From contig JAAUPO010000064.1 in assembly GCA_012033095.1 (NCBI GenBank), positions 1 through 8,563 of the forward strand: 8,563 bases of DNA, given 5' to 3'. Source of the stretch: Synechococcaceae cyanobacterium RL_1_2 (GTDB lineage Bacteria > Cyanobacteriota > Cyanobacteriia > Cyanobacteriales > JAAUPO01). The translations under genes and the position numbers were made by a program. The notes beneath the pieces are model-generated. The model had not been told where the DNA came from. It did no database searches and saw only the letters and a program-made list of their open reading frames with translations. Below are positions 1 to 7,070 of this stretch, piece after piece (the first letter of the stretch is position 1; every line of letters starts with the position of its first letter).

Positions 1-5
1 CACAA

Positions 6-36
6 GCCCCCGAAATCCCCCAAATTGGGGAGACTT
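6..36 (+). repeat. Dispersed G/C-run palindromic repeat, copy A
   Basis: The sequence has a block of Cs, then AAATCCCCCAAATTGGGG, then GACTT. The core CCCCAAATTGGGG is a near-perfect palindrome that can fold into a short hairpin on either strand. The reverse complement of 1765-1794 matches it with two substitutions and one indel, so the window holds two inverted copies about 1.75 kb apart on either side of the HSDR_N gene. Repeats of this type are common between cyanobacterial genes. I see no coding sequence in 1-169, which is otherwise the region downstream of the HSDR_N stop. Confidence 0.7.
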
Positions 37-169
37 GCTTGAACGATTGTCCCTAAATATCCCCAAAGATCATGGTTTCCAGGGCAGAATCAAAATTTTG
101 GCGTAAGTCCTGATTTTTTATCTTTCATTTTAGCAACGCTTATTTTATTGATCTTGAGATGGTGGGGCA

Positions 170-1244
170 TCAAACATTTTCATACTCGGCAATGACAGCT
201 TGGATACGATCGGTGTAGTTGAAAATATCGTGGAGATCATTGATGGGAATGCGTTCTTCTTGTTTTTGGGTAAACACCCCAATATATTTTTGAGAATAGT
301 TAAAATGTAGGCGACAAATAGGTTTGCGGTTATTGTCATCCAATAAAATTCCACAATAGCTCTTAGTGTCCCGTATGGCGACCCGCTCAGCATTTACCGT
401 ATCCCGCAGAATCGCTTTCACGATGTGATAACCTTCAATTTCCTCTGCTGTGGTCACAATCCCGTTATCAGATTCCCCATTATCCGTTGGAGGTTCTGAG
501 TCATCCGCCGGGACTTCTAGAACGAGGTTGCTATCATTAAAGCTGACTGCAAACGGCTGTTAATTTTTTCATTAATAAATTGCTTTTGAGCTTCTTGAAC
601 AATGGGGGTAAATTCATCCAATAAATTTTGGGTTAATTTTTGCCTATGAGCACTTGAGCTGCAAAGAATTTTACAAAATCCTTAGAGGGATTACTTAATT
701 CCTGCTCCAAAATTTTTTTTACGCCCCCGGTATATTTGAGGGTACTGGCGCGATCGAGGATTTGATCTAACGTAAAGGCCGATTTAGTAAATTGTTTTAA
801 TTCCGTAATTTGATGATCTTGGAAATTTAAAATATCGAATTTAAAAAATGGGTGGGCATCCATTTTATTCGGCTCATCAATATCGGAATAAAATTCATAA
901 CTCAGCCCGTTAGTTAAAATTGCAAACCGAGCCTCACTTACGGAAAAATATCGATAAAGTTGATTCGTATGGTCGGCGTGAAGATCAGCCCCGCACCATT
1001 TACACTCCACTAACATAATGACGCGATCGTCTTTTTTGATGGCATAATCAACTTTTTCTCCCTTCTTATTACCCACATCGGCGGTGAATTCTGGTACCAC
1101 TTCCCTTGGATCAAAAATGTCATAGCCTAGGCCATTCAGAAAAGGCATGATAAAAGCATTTTTGGTAGCTTCTTCCGTTTCAATATGGTCTATTTGCTTA
1201 GGAATTCTCGAAGCAAGCTCTCTGATTTTGTCGATAAGATCCAT
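170..1244 (-). CDS. HsdR N-terminal domain (HSDR_N) protein, putative PD-(D/E)XK nuclease, frameshifted
   Basis: Stand-alone relative of the N-terminal nuclease domain of type I restriction subunit HsdR. Numbered from an upstream TTG at 1268, Asp74 in EKVDYAI is followed by Glu88-Cys-Lys90 in MLVECKW, the D-(x)n-E-x-K pattern of PD-(D/E)XK nucleases; TEEATKNAFIMPFL and the QLYRYF segment are also typical. No helicase region and no hsdM or hsdS lie nearby, so a restriction role is not shown. I prefer ATG at 1244: AAGGGG lies 9 bases before it and homologues begin near MDLIDKI. The frame breaks twice. At the T5 run 637-641 (A5 on the coding strand), one more A gives GKKLTQNLLDEFTPIVQEA. At about 540-560, one missing base joins RLQSA to SFNDSNLVLEVPADDSEP and then to the C-terminal part ending at 170. 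With both bases restored the gene is 358 aa. It could be a real pseudogene, but consensus error is more likely given the rest of the window. Confidence 0.85.
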
Positions 1245-1270
1245 ACCATCCAACCCCTTCAATGACAAAA

Positions 1271-1297
1271 GTTATATATTAATTAATTTTATCACAA
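1271..1297 (-). promoter_or_regulatory. Possible promoter of the HSDR_N gene
   Basis: On the minus strand TTGTGA (1292-1297) and TATAAC (1271-1276) resemble -35 and -10 boxes, but the spacing is 15 bases, shorter than ideal. They sit in an AT-rich stretch just upstream of the gene. A start of transcription about 7 bases downstream would leave room only for the ATG at 1244, not for the TTG at 1268, which agrees with the start chosen. This is pattern matching only. Confidence 0.28.
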
Positions 1298-1497
1298 AGG
1301 TAATTAATGCTTATCAATAGTAGGGTTAAACCAGAGAAAAATGCGATCGCTCAAAAGATAATGCAAGATTAAAGGCATAAAATAAGCTCTTAGAAGGGGC
1401 AATACTAACCCCCTGATCCATCCATAAACGCGGAAGTAACCGTGCTATCTGGGGCGATGTCACCCAAAGGAAAGTAGAGACCTAAGGATCGACGCTA

Positions 1498-1527
1498 GAA
1501 TTATAGGGATCTGGCTCTCTATAATTC
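1498..1527. other. Strong intergenic hairpin
   Basis: GAATTATAGGGA (1498-1509) pairs with TCTCTATAATTC (1516-1527) around a 6-base loop TCTGGC: 12 pairs with a single G-T wobble. No T tract follows on either strand, so it is not a standard terminator. It may be part of an RNA or of a decayed repeat element. Confidence 0.5.
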
Positions 1528-1705
1528 CAGTCACAATGATGAGCACAGGTCGATCATGGTGGATCTCTATGGGATAAGGTTTTATTGCGTTAGGTGTGTC
1601 TTAGGAATGAGGATTTAATAAAATCTAAAACTTAAATTGAGATACGCTCCCTCGAAGGATACTCCACACATTTCTAAATTGTATTTCTAAGAGGATGTTT
1701 GAAAA

Positions 1706-1814
1706 GCCCCCCTTGCCCCCCAATCTGGGGGAAATCACCTAGATTTTTAAGCAATTAAGCAATTAAGTCCCCCAACTTGGGGGATTTAGGGGGCGATCAA
1801 CTTGGGGGATTTAG
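1706..1814. repeat. Cluster of dispersed palindromic G/C-run repeats, copy B
   Basis: Three related units are packed together. The first (1706-1731) is a C6-TTG-C6-AATCT-G5 block. The second (1765-1794) is AAGTCCCCCAACTTGGGGG followed by ATTTAGGGGGC; it is the reverse complement of the repeat at 6-36. The third is a 17-base exact direct copy of CAACTTGGGGGATTTAG (1773-1789 and 1798-1814). First and second units face each other, so 1706-1794 can form one long imperfect stem with a loop holding a tandem 8-base repeat GCAATTAA (1751-1766). This resembles small non-coding palindromic elements of cyanobacterial genomes; no transposase is present. Confidence 0.75.
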
Positions 1815-1953
1815 AAGCGATTCAACAACATTTGATACTTTGTAGACATTCTCTAAGTTATTTAATTCACGATCCTAAGTCCTAGATTAGTAGTCTATGG
1901 CCTCAGACGATCGCGAGCTTCTAATCTTTATAACCACCTGGTAACCCTGGCCC

Positions 1954-2430
1954 CTAGCGTTGTAATTCCTTTAACTGATTTTCGAGGTTGCTGATGGTAG
2001 CTTTATTTTGCTCCACAATACTGTTGATTTCCCGAATTCTGCGGGATAAAGCCCGGGTAATATTAACTGCAATTTCAGGGGTTTCTTCGATCGCGTCGAT
2101 TAATTGCAATTGATTCAAGGTCAGGCAATCACAGGGTTCGATCGTTGCAACGGAAGCCGATCGAGGTTCTGCATCAAATAAAGACATTTCCCCAAAAAAA
2201 GTTCCCTTTTCCAGCCGGGTATATTCCTGATCCCCACTAAATACCCGCACCCGACCAGAAATGACCACATACAAAGAACGGCCTTCTTCCCCCTTTTGAA
2301 AGATTGTATGATCAGCTGGGAAGGATAATTCATCCATCGCAGATGCTAACTTTACCAAAAACTCATCCCGAAGCTCCTGGAAAATCGACACACGACGAAT
2401 AAATAATAACCGTTCAAAGCTGCTTAACAT
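1954..2430 (-). CDS. Small cyclic nucleotide-binding (CRP-like cNMP domain) protein
   Basis: A 158-residue protein made mostly of one cNMP-binding beta-roll. Residues 16-125 follow the CRP/PKA regulatory pattern: IFQELRDEFLVKLA leads into the roll, EEGRSLYVVISGRV (48-61) gives the glycine turns, and the phosphate-binding cassette FGEMSLFDAEPRSASV (79-94) keeps Glu81, Arg90 and Ser91, the positions that contact the ribose and cyclic phosphate in CRP. No helix-turn-helix follows; instead residues 128-158 are a charged helix likely to form a coiled coil. It is therefore a ligand-binding partner, not a classical CRP transcription factor. It is the only main gene here with an unbroken frame. It begins 83 bases after the Npt/HEAT gene on the same strand without a clear Shine-Dalgarno, so the two are probably co-transcribed. 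Whether it binds cAMP, cGMP or nothing cannot be read from sequence. Confidence 0.92.
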   Translation of the reverse strand: MLSSFERLLFIRRVSIFQELRDEFLVKLASAMDELSFPADHTIFQKGEEGRSLYVVISGRVRVFSGDQEYTRLEKGTFFGEMSLFDAEPRSASVATIEPCDCLTLNQLQLIDAIEETPEIAVNITRALSRRIREINSIVEQNKATISNLENQLKELQR

Positions 2431-2513
2431 TGGGCAATTTCAATAAAACAAAGGTTGGGAAGAAGGAGGGTACATAGCTGGCTAAGAGCTCGCATTTGAT
2501 TGTAATTCAGTTT

Positions 2514-5510
2514 TCATTTTTCCACCTGGGCCACGACCAACGGATTGGGATCATTATGGAGAATAGGTAGTAATTCTAAACAGGTTTGGGGGGCTGGCAT
2601 CTTTAAGATAGGCTAATACGGCTTCCCTGACAAAACTACTGGGATGGTTAAGACAACTAAGGGCGGCCTCCCTCGTCACACTCCATCGCTGGCTTCGGGC
2701 TAAATGGAAACAGCAAGTTAATGTCCAATCGGAGAGGAAATGACGAAAATCAATTAAATAACGTAGGCGATCGCGGGGGCCCATGGCTTGGTAGGACACA
2801 ATGGCCTCTAGCCCCTTAAGCCGCTCCATCTTGAGAGGAATGCCACCTTCCAAAATCTCTAGAAACAGGTTTTTTTGTTGAATGTCGATCGCATTATCTA
2901 AAATCTCTAAACCCAGGGCAATACTGATAGTAGAATCGGAGTCTAAATTTAAAATAGCGGCTTGAATTGCACTACCTGGATACAAAATTTTCATCAGCAG
3001 CAAGCATCGTTCCAAACTATCCTTGATCATGCCATCCAAGGCTGTGTCCAATAATTCGGTATTAACTCCCTGGAGGATCTCAGGTTTAAGATCGAGACGG
3101 CTATGGTAAATGTGACCGAGCATTAATAATTCTTGGTAAATTAATTCTTCAATACCCGCCCGTCCCATTTCATCCAGGGTAAACTCAATGCCCTTACTGA
3201 GGGGAACCCGCAATAACACCCGCAGCAAATTACGCCGCGCAAATCCCCAACTAGTCGTTAATTGATTGACTAAATCCCTATAGGCTTGGGGGGTTTCAAG
3301 GGCAGCGATCGTATTCCAGGCTTGTTGACGAACAAAATCCGGCTTTCGGTTATCCTGGCTTAGTTCGCTCAATAGGGGTAGAGCCTCATTCCCCATGGCG
3401 ATTAAGGTTTCTTGGGCAGCTTCCCTAGTGGATTTAAAGTATAAAGCCTTGAGCAAGGAAGGATAATAGCTATGGAGTCTTTTGGTCCCAATGATAGAGA
3501 GGAGAGCACACCTTACCTTGGGCGATTCATCCTGTAAGAGGATCGGCACGTAGCGATTAATCAAATCCATATCATTGGTATCCTGCAGGGCCTGGGTGGA
3601 GATCACCCGCTCCCGTTCCCTTGGGGACACTAACATTTCCTCTAAAATTCCTCTGGCTTCCTGCTGCTGACTATGGCTACCCCGACTAATCATTAAACTA
3701 GCGGCGGTGCCTCGAATCATGCCATCGATGCGTTCTTGTAAATAAGGTTTCAGGTTATTGGTATCAAGGTTAATTTCCGATAGCCAAAGGTAACGTAGGG
3801 TTAACCCCAATACTTCCAACGGGGGTTTTTTCTCTAGCAACCGTTGTACATCTTTGACATAGGTTGCATTGGGGTAACGCACCATGGCGGTTAAACATTG
3901 GCTCTGAAGCTCTGGGCTAAAGTTAGTCAAACGGGGGGCTACAATTTCGGCCATATTATCGGGATCAATGCGCTCCAATAACTGAATACACGATCGCCGA
4001 TCATCATCGGTAGAGCTATTTTCTAGGGACTCTAAAATAACTTTTCTAAATACCTTTAAATCCACACTTTGGAAATTAATACGACCCTGTTCGGCTCCTT
4101 CCACCAAAAGAGTGAGGTAACTAGAACGTAAAAACCATGCACTGATAGCCCAAATACTGGCAAAAAAGACAATAGCGGCAATAAATATACCCCCTTGATA
4201 TTGTCTTAAACTTTCCTCTAATTGGTTCGCAGAATCAGCATTAATACGAGTGCGGAGCACTTTATCAATGAGCCATATCCCTCCGATCATGCAAAGGCCG
4301 GTGATACCACTAGTAACGGGTTCTAAAATTCCATTTACGCAAGTTTGTATCCGGTTTCTCATATCGGCCGGCAAAGGCTGGAACAAAAAGGGCTCAATCC
4401 CCGCAATCAGGGTATAACGTAATAGTTCATCGCAAAATTTCAACCCAATAACACCAAAAAATAAAATTTTGGCACTAGTGATCCCTTCAATATTAAAAAT
4501 ATTGCCTAATAATAAAGTTCCTGCCCCCAGGAAAGTTAAGGAAATAGGTAAAAACATGGCTACCACAAAGGCCCCTAACTTTTCTACTGCTCGGCCGGCG
4601 ACAAACCATTGGGCTGTTAATTCACAAACCCCCAAAATACCGGAAAAAATACCTAAAAAGCTGGCAATTTGTTCTGGTTCAAGGTTAAATTCTAATTCCC
4701 CTAGATATTGAAAATCTACTAATAAATAGAGTATTTCCGCCATCATAAAGAAAACGTACAGAGGGATAAGATATTTGTTTACGGCCTTGGATTGCTTTTT
4801 ATTTTTAAATTCTGCTTCAGGTTCATCATCTTCCCTGATGGGGGTTTCTGGAAAAGCCTGGCGATAGCGATTACTTAGGTAAAATAGAAGGGATGCTCCG
4901 ATCGCGATGGAAATCGAAGCCATTAAAAGAATATTTTTTAAGCCCAATAAATGAATAAAAACTGGTAGGGAAAAGCCAGAAAACACATCCCCCAAAAGTA
5001 AACCACTGGAGATGATGGGTAGGTACGTTTAATTTCCCGAATATTAAATAATTGGTTAGCTGCTACCTGGGTATTAAGGTCACTCAATAGCTCTTCTGCA
5101 TCTAGCCACAGCCGCATAATAAAGCAGGTGGCAAGAATAATTGCCCCAGCTAAGTAGTCCATTTCCAAGGTGATGCGGAACAGCACCAACGGAATAGACA
5201 TTAAAAAGGCGACAAAGAAAAATACTCGCCTCAAGGGAAAATTATTCTGTAGCCAAGTATATAAAAATCCTAAACCAGCTCCGGTGATTGCGCTGGCCAC
5301 ATAAACGATCGGTAGTTCTTCTGCATTGAATTTCTGTAAAAATAATGCGATCGCGGTTTGCTCAAGCCATAACATGCCAATGGAGTTAAAAGTATAGACC
5401 CCAAACATAAGGGAGGTTCGCTCCACTTCCTCTGGTCTAATACTAATAACCTTTAAAATTTTTTGTTTCCAATTAGGTTTGGAAGTATTTCTGAGACTGG
5501 TAGATTTCAT
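2514..5510 (-). CDS. Npt-like/MFS membrane transporter region fused to HEAT repeats, frameshifted
   Basis: With two breaks repaired this is one protein of 998 residues. Residues 1-30 are basic and cytosolic; about 35-462 contain roughly a dozen hydrophobic helices resembling the Npt1/Npt2 (plastid/Chlamydia-type ADP/ATP carrier) and MFS fold, split by an acidic/basic loop near 220-243. Residues 480-998 are helical pairs typical of HEAT repeats, probably a cytosolic scaffold. Break 1: the G3 run at 5017-5019 lacks a base; adding it joins NIREIKRTYP to IISSGLLLGDVFSGF. Break 2: the G6 run at 2588-2593 has one base too many; removing it replaces an early stop at 2554 by a further HEAT helix (LELLPILHNDPNPLVVAQV) ending in TGA at 2514. 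The two changes cancel, leaving a length divisible by three. ATG at 5510 is preferred because it gives a normal N-terminus, though no strong ribosome site precedes it. The transported substrate is unknown; nucleotide transport is not implied. It is followed by the cNMP-binding gene, a likely functional partner. Confidence 0.9.
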
Positions 5511-5535
5511 AGATTTTTTGGCTAATGGCTAAGGA

Positions 5536-5543
5536 GCGATCGC
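5536..5543. repeat. HIP1 octamer in the leader of the Npt/HEAT gene
   Basis: GCGATCGC lies 26 bases upstream of the ATG at 5510. It is one of six perfect HIP1 copies in the window; this one and those at 1343 and 8276 lie outside the main genes. HIP1 is highly over-represented in many cyanobacteria and its role is not settled. The 5511-5641 stretch must also hold any promoter of the Npt/HEAT gene, but I cannot identify convincing boxes. Confidence 0.85.
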
Positions 5544-5641
5544 CCCACCTGGGAAAACTAACAATGAAGTAAATGTACCACGGCCAATTTTATCTGGCCT
5601 TTAGCCCGATAACTATCTACATACTATGCACCATAAAATTA

Positions 5642-5669
5642 ACCCTACCCCCAGATCTAGGGATAGGGT
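5642..5669 (-). terminator. Probable factor-independent terminator downstream of infC
   Basis: On the minus strand ACCCTATCCC pairs with GGGGGTAGGGT around an AGATCT-containing loop; two G-U wobbles replace Watson-Crick pairs, which makes the stem better as RNA on this strand than on the other. It is followed by TAATTTTAT, a weak T-rich stretch. It starts about 135 bases after the infC stop, so it would separate infC from the Npt/HEAT gene. The tract is imperfect, so efficiency is uncertain. Confidence 0.45.
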
Positions 5670-5802
5670 AATAGATTAACAAGGAGTTGAGCTTGACTCC
5701 CATGGCATTAATCAAGAAGGTCTTAGAACAATTGACAACTAACGAACTAAGTTAAAACTAATTGCTCAAGTCTGGATTCTGTCCAATGCCATGGCCTAGC
5801 AT

Positions 5803-6344
5803 TTACTTTTTGGGCGCAATCAACATAAAAATGTTGCGGCCCTCGCGCTTCGGAGCTTGTTGTAATTGCCCCATCATTTTCTAAATCCTTGGCCATGCGG
5901 TTGAGCAAGGTAATAGCCAGGTTACTATGTTGAATTTCCCGACCTCGAAAATTGACAGTAGCTTTTACTTTGTTGCCCTTAGCCAAGAATTTCTTCGCGT
6001 TATTGACTCGCACTTCATAGTCATGCTCCTCAATTTTGTAACGCATTTTGACTTCCTTGACATCAACTTTGTGTTGTTTTTTCTTGGCTTCCTTGGCCCG
6101 TTTATCCTGTTCAAATTTATATTTACCGTAGTCCATAATCCTGCAAACAGGGGGATCGGCTTTATCACTCACCAGAACTAGATCTAAATCTCTTTCTTGA
6201 GCAATTTGTAAGGCTTCATCAGGGTAATTACCCCTAACTGATTACCTTCATCATCTACTACCCGAATGGCAGGAAACGGATTCTTTCGTTAATTTGAGGC
6301 AGATTGCGCTTGCCTCGTTTTTGTTGGCTTTTTTTATCTCTCAC
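5803..6344 (-). CDS. infC: Translation initiation factor IF-3, frameshifted in this assembly
   Basis: IF-3 binds the 30S subunit and monitors start-codon/initiator-tRNA pairing. The N-terminal domain is recognised by [20 protein letters not shown] and [20 protein letters not shown]; the linker is the lysine-rich [19 protein letters not shown]; the C-terminal domain has [16 protein letters not shown] and ends in [12 protein letters not shown]...IAPKK. Three single-base breaks occur: at GG 6272-6273 (a C missing on the coding strand), at GGG 6222-6224 (a C missing) and at TTTT 5877-5880 (an extra A). Correcting them gives exactly 180 residues, the usual length. The third break matters because, uncorrected, the frame runs past the true TAA at 5803 into unrelated sequence ending near 5747. 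The start is taken as GTG at 6344 because no ATG or other good start lies in frame before it; there is no Shine-Dalgarno, so it is less certain. The gene stands alone, without rpmI or rplT. Three lesions in an essential gene argue for sequence error. Confidence 0.97.
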
Positions 6345-6433
6345 AGGGTATGTTAAGTAAGCGGACTTTATGGAGTTTAGGTATAGGTTGACGATATTTT
6401 AAATAGACTACAACTTTTTTGAGGTGTGTAATG

Positions 6434-6465
6434 AAATTAAAAACAATTAAAAACAATTAAAAATT
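6434..6465. repeat. Short AT-rich tandem repeat, period 10
   Basis: The unit AAACAATTAA occurs twice in full (6441-6450, 6451-6460) with degenerate partial copies on both sides. It lies about 90-120 bases upstream of the infC start, with A tracts spaced at the helical repeat, as seen in intrinsically bent DNA. Confidence 0.65.
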
Positions 6466-6574
6466 CAAGAATACTCATCTAGCTCAATCTAGCTGATTTG
6501 AGTGAAGTCAGCAGACTAGACCAGAATCGTGATGTCTTGAATCAACCTTAAATCGCTGTAGTTTTATCTATTTT

Positions 6575-6604
6575 AACCAGAATTGTAGTTATTCTCTGGT
6601 TTTT
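6575..6604 (+). terminator. Terminator-like hairpin on the plus strand
   Basis: AACCAGA (6575-6581) pairs with TCTGGTT (6595-6601), with additional A-T pairing in the loop, and five Ts (6600-6604) close it. Read on the plus strand it resembles a weak intrinsic terminator, but no plus-strand gene precedes it in the window. Read on the minus strand it lacks a T tract. Confidence 0.25.
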
Positions 6605-6680
6605 ATGGATTTTAATGGGGCTAGGCTGCAACATTTTTTTAACGTAGCCAGGGATTTTAGCCAAATTTTGATTTTACTTA

Positions 6681-6925
6681 TTACGTTTTGAGAAATTTTT
6701 CAAACATTGTTGATCCAGGTTGATCTATTACAGGTTGATCTATTAAAGGTAAGAAGGTATGAGCATCGGAACTTGTGAGCCGATCGCCCAATTGGGGTTG
6801 ATCCAGGTTGATGCCTTCATGTTGATTCATGGAAGATAGGAAGATGCCCCTTCCATTTCCCTTAACCAGCGATCGGCCATGGTTTGAGCTGGGGCCCCTC
6901 AAGGATCAAGACAACCGCAGGCCAT
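6681..6925 (-). CDS. Probable small protein of unknown function, frameshifted
   Basis: I do not recognise this family. The pieces read like one real small protein of about 81 residues: MACGCLDP from ATG 6925, then APAQTMADRWLREMEGASSY in the same frame, then, one base later (a missing C next to the GG at about 6830-6831, coding strand CTT-CC-ATG), MNQHEGINLDQPQLGDRL and on to TMFEKFLKT at the TAA 6681-6683. A further pair of compensating changes around the GGGGCCCC block (6893-6900) is needed to remove a TGA after CLDP. The net correction gives 246 bases. An amphipathic MADRWLREMEG helix and a Cys-Gly-Cys start are the visible features; there is no signal peptide or membrane segment. It follows the REC-GGDEF gene by 145 bases on the same strand. 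The alternative is that only 6681-6902 in one frame is coding, or none of it. Confidence 0.42.
6716..6745. repeat. Perfect 15-bp tandem duplication inside the small gene
   Basis: CAGGTTGATCTATTA occurs twice head to tail (6716-6730, 6731-6745). Fifteen bases is five codons, so the duplication keeps frame and yields LIDQPVIDQPG in the predicted product. A related segment, GTTGATCCAGGTTGAT, occurs at about 6708-6723 and 6797-6812, pointing to repeated local duplication. Confidence 0.85.
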
Positions 6926-7070
6926 TAAACCCGAATTAAGTTAACTGAATCTGGTGAGTGTTGAGCCGTTAGTTGAGCTTACTTCCTTCTAAAGTTAGAT
7001 CGTTAGATCCGATCCGTAGCATTTGGTATGGAGTGAGGCCGTAGATAATTTCTGTTATGGGAACGGCTAC

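Larger units (their letters stand above)
1298..1953. other. Long spacer between the HSDR_N and cNMP-binding genes
   Basis: I find no intact gene here. It contains one HIP1 site (1343-1350), a 12-bp hairpin (1498-1527), a block of palindromic repeats (1706-1814) and an inverted pair AGATTAG/CTAATCT (1884-1890, 1921-1927) enclosing a smaller GTCT/AGAC pair, which could form a stem-loop about 25-70 bases past the cNMP-gene stop but has no T tract after it on the minus strand. On the minus strand, 1408-1494 is open for 29 codons and reads protein-like (LGLYFPLGDIAPDSTVTSAF) between two stops, without a start; it could be a remnant or chance. No tRNA or rRNA signature was seen. Confidence 0.6.
6345..6680. 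other. AT-rich spacer upstream of infC
   Basis: There is no gene-like reading frame. The stretch holds a 10-bp tandem repeat (6434-6465), a short direct repeat ATCTAGCT (6477-6484, 6487-6494) and a hairpin at 6575-6601. It must contain the infC promoter and 5' leader, but I cannot pick out reliable -35/-10 boxes. Confidence 0.6.

Noticed and set aside
100..115. GCGTAAGTCCTGA as the end of a known insertion element
   Set aside because: It looks like a sequence recurring in cyanobacterial genomes, but only one copy is in the window and I cannot verify the memory.
145..393. Alternative minus-strand frame of 82 codons in the HSDR_N region
   Set aside because: It overlaps the C-terminal part of the nuclease protein in another frame and shows no domain features.
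1706..1814. CRISPR array
   Set aside because: The repeats are palindromic and irregularly spaced, with no constant repeat-spacer unit and no cas genes.
4469..4711. Plus-strand open frame of 80 codons
   Set aside because: It is the shadow of the Npt/HEAT gene, lies over its membrane helices and has no protein-like composition or start context.
4996..5020. Programmed ribosomal frameshifting in the Npt/HEAT gene
   Set aside because: No slippery heptamer or downstream structure is evident, and similar breaks affect nearly all genes here, which suggests a technical cause.
5582..5599. GGCCA/TGGCC hairpin as a terminator
   Set aside because: The stem is only five pairs and the T tract is three bases long; no plus-strand gene precedes it.
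5927..6181. Plus-strand open frame over infC
   Set aside because: It is antisense to highly conserved IF-3 sequence; its hydrophobic look comes from reading lysine codons backwards (AAA to TTT).
6345..6680. L20-type leader upstream of infC
   Set aside because: No rpmI or rplT follows, and I could not trace the required structures; the AT-rich repeats explain most of the stretch.
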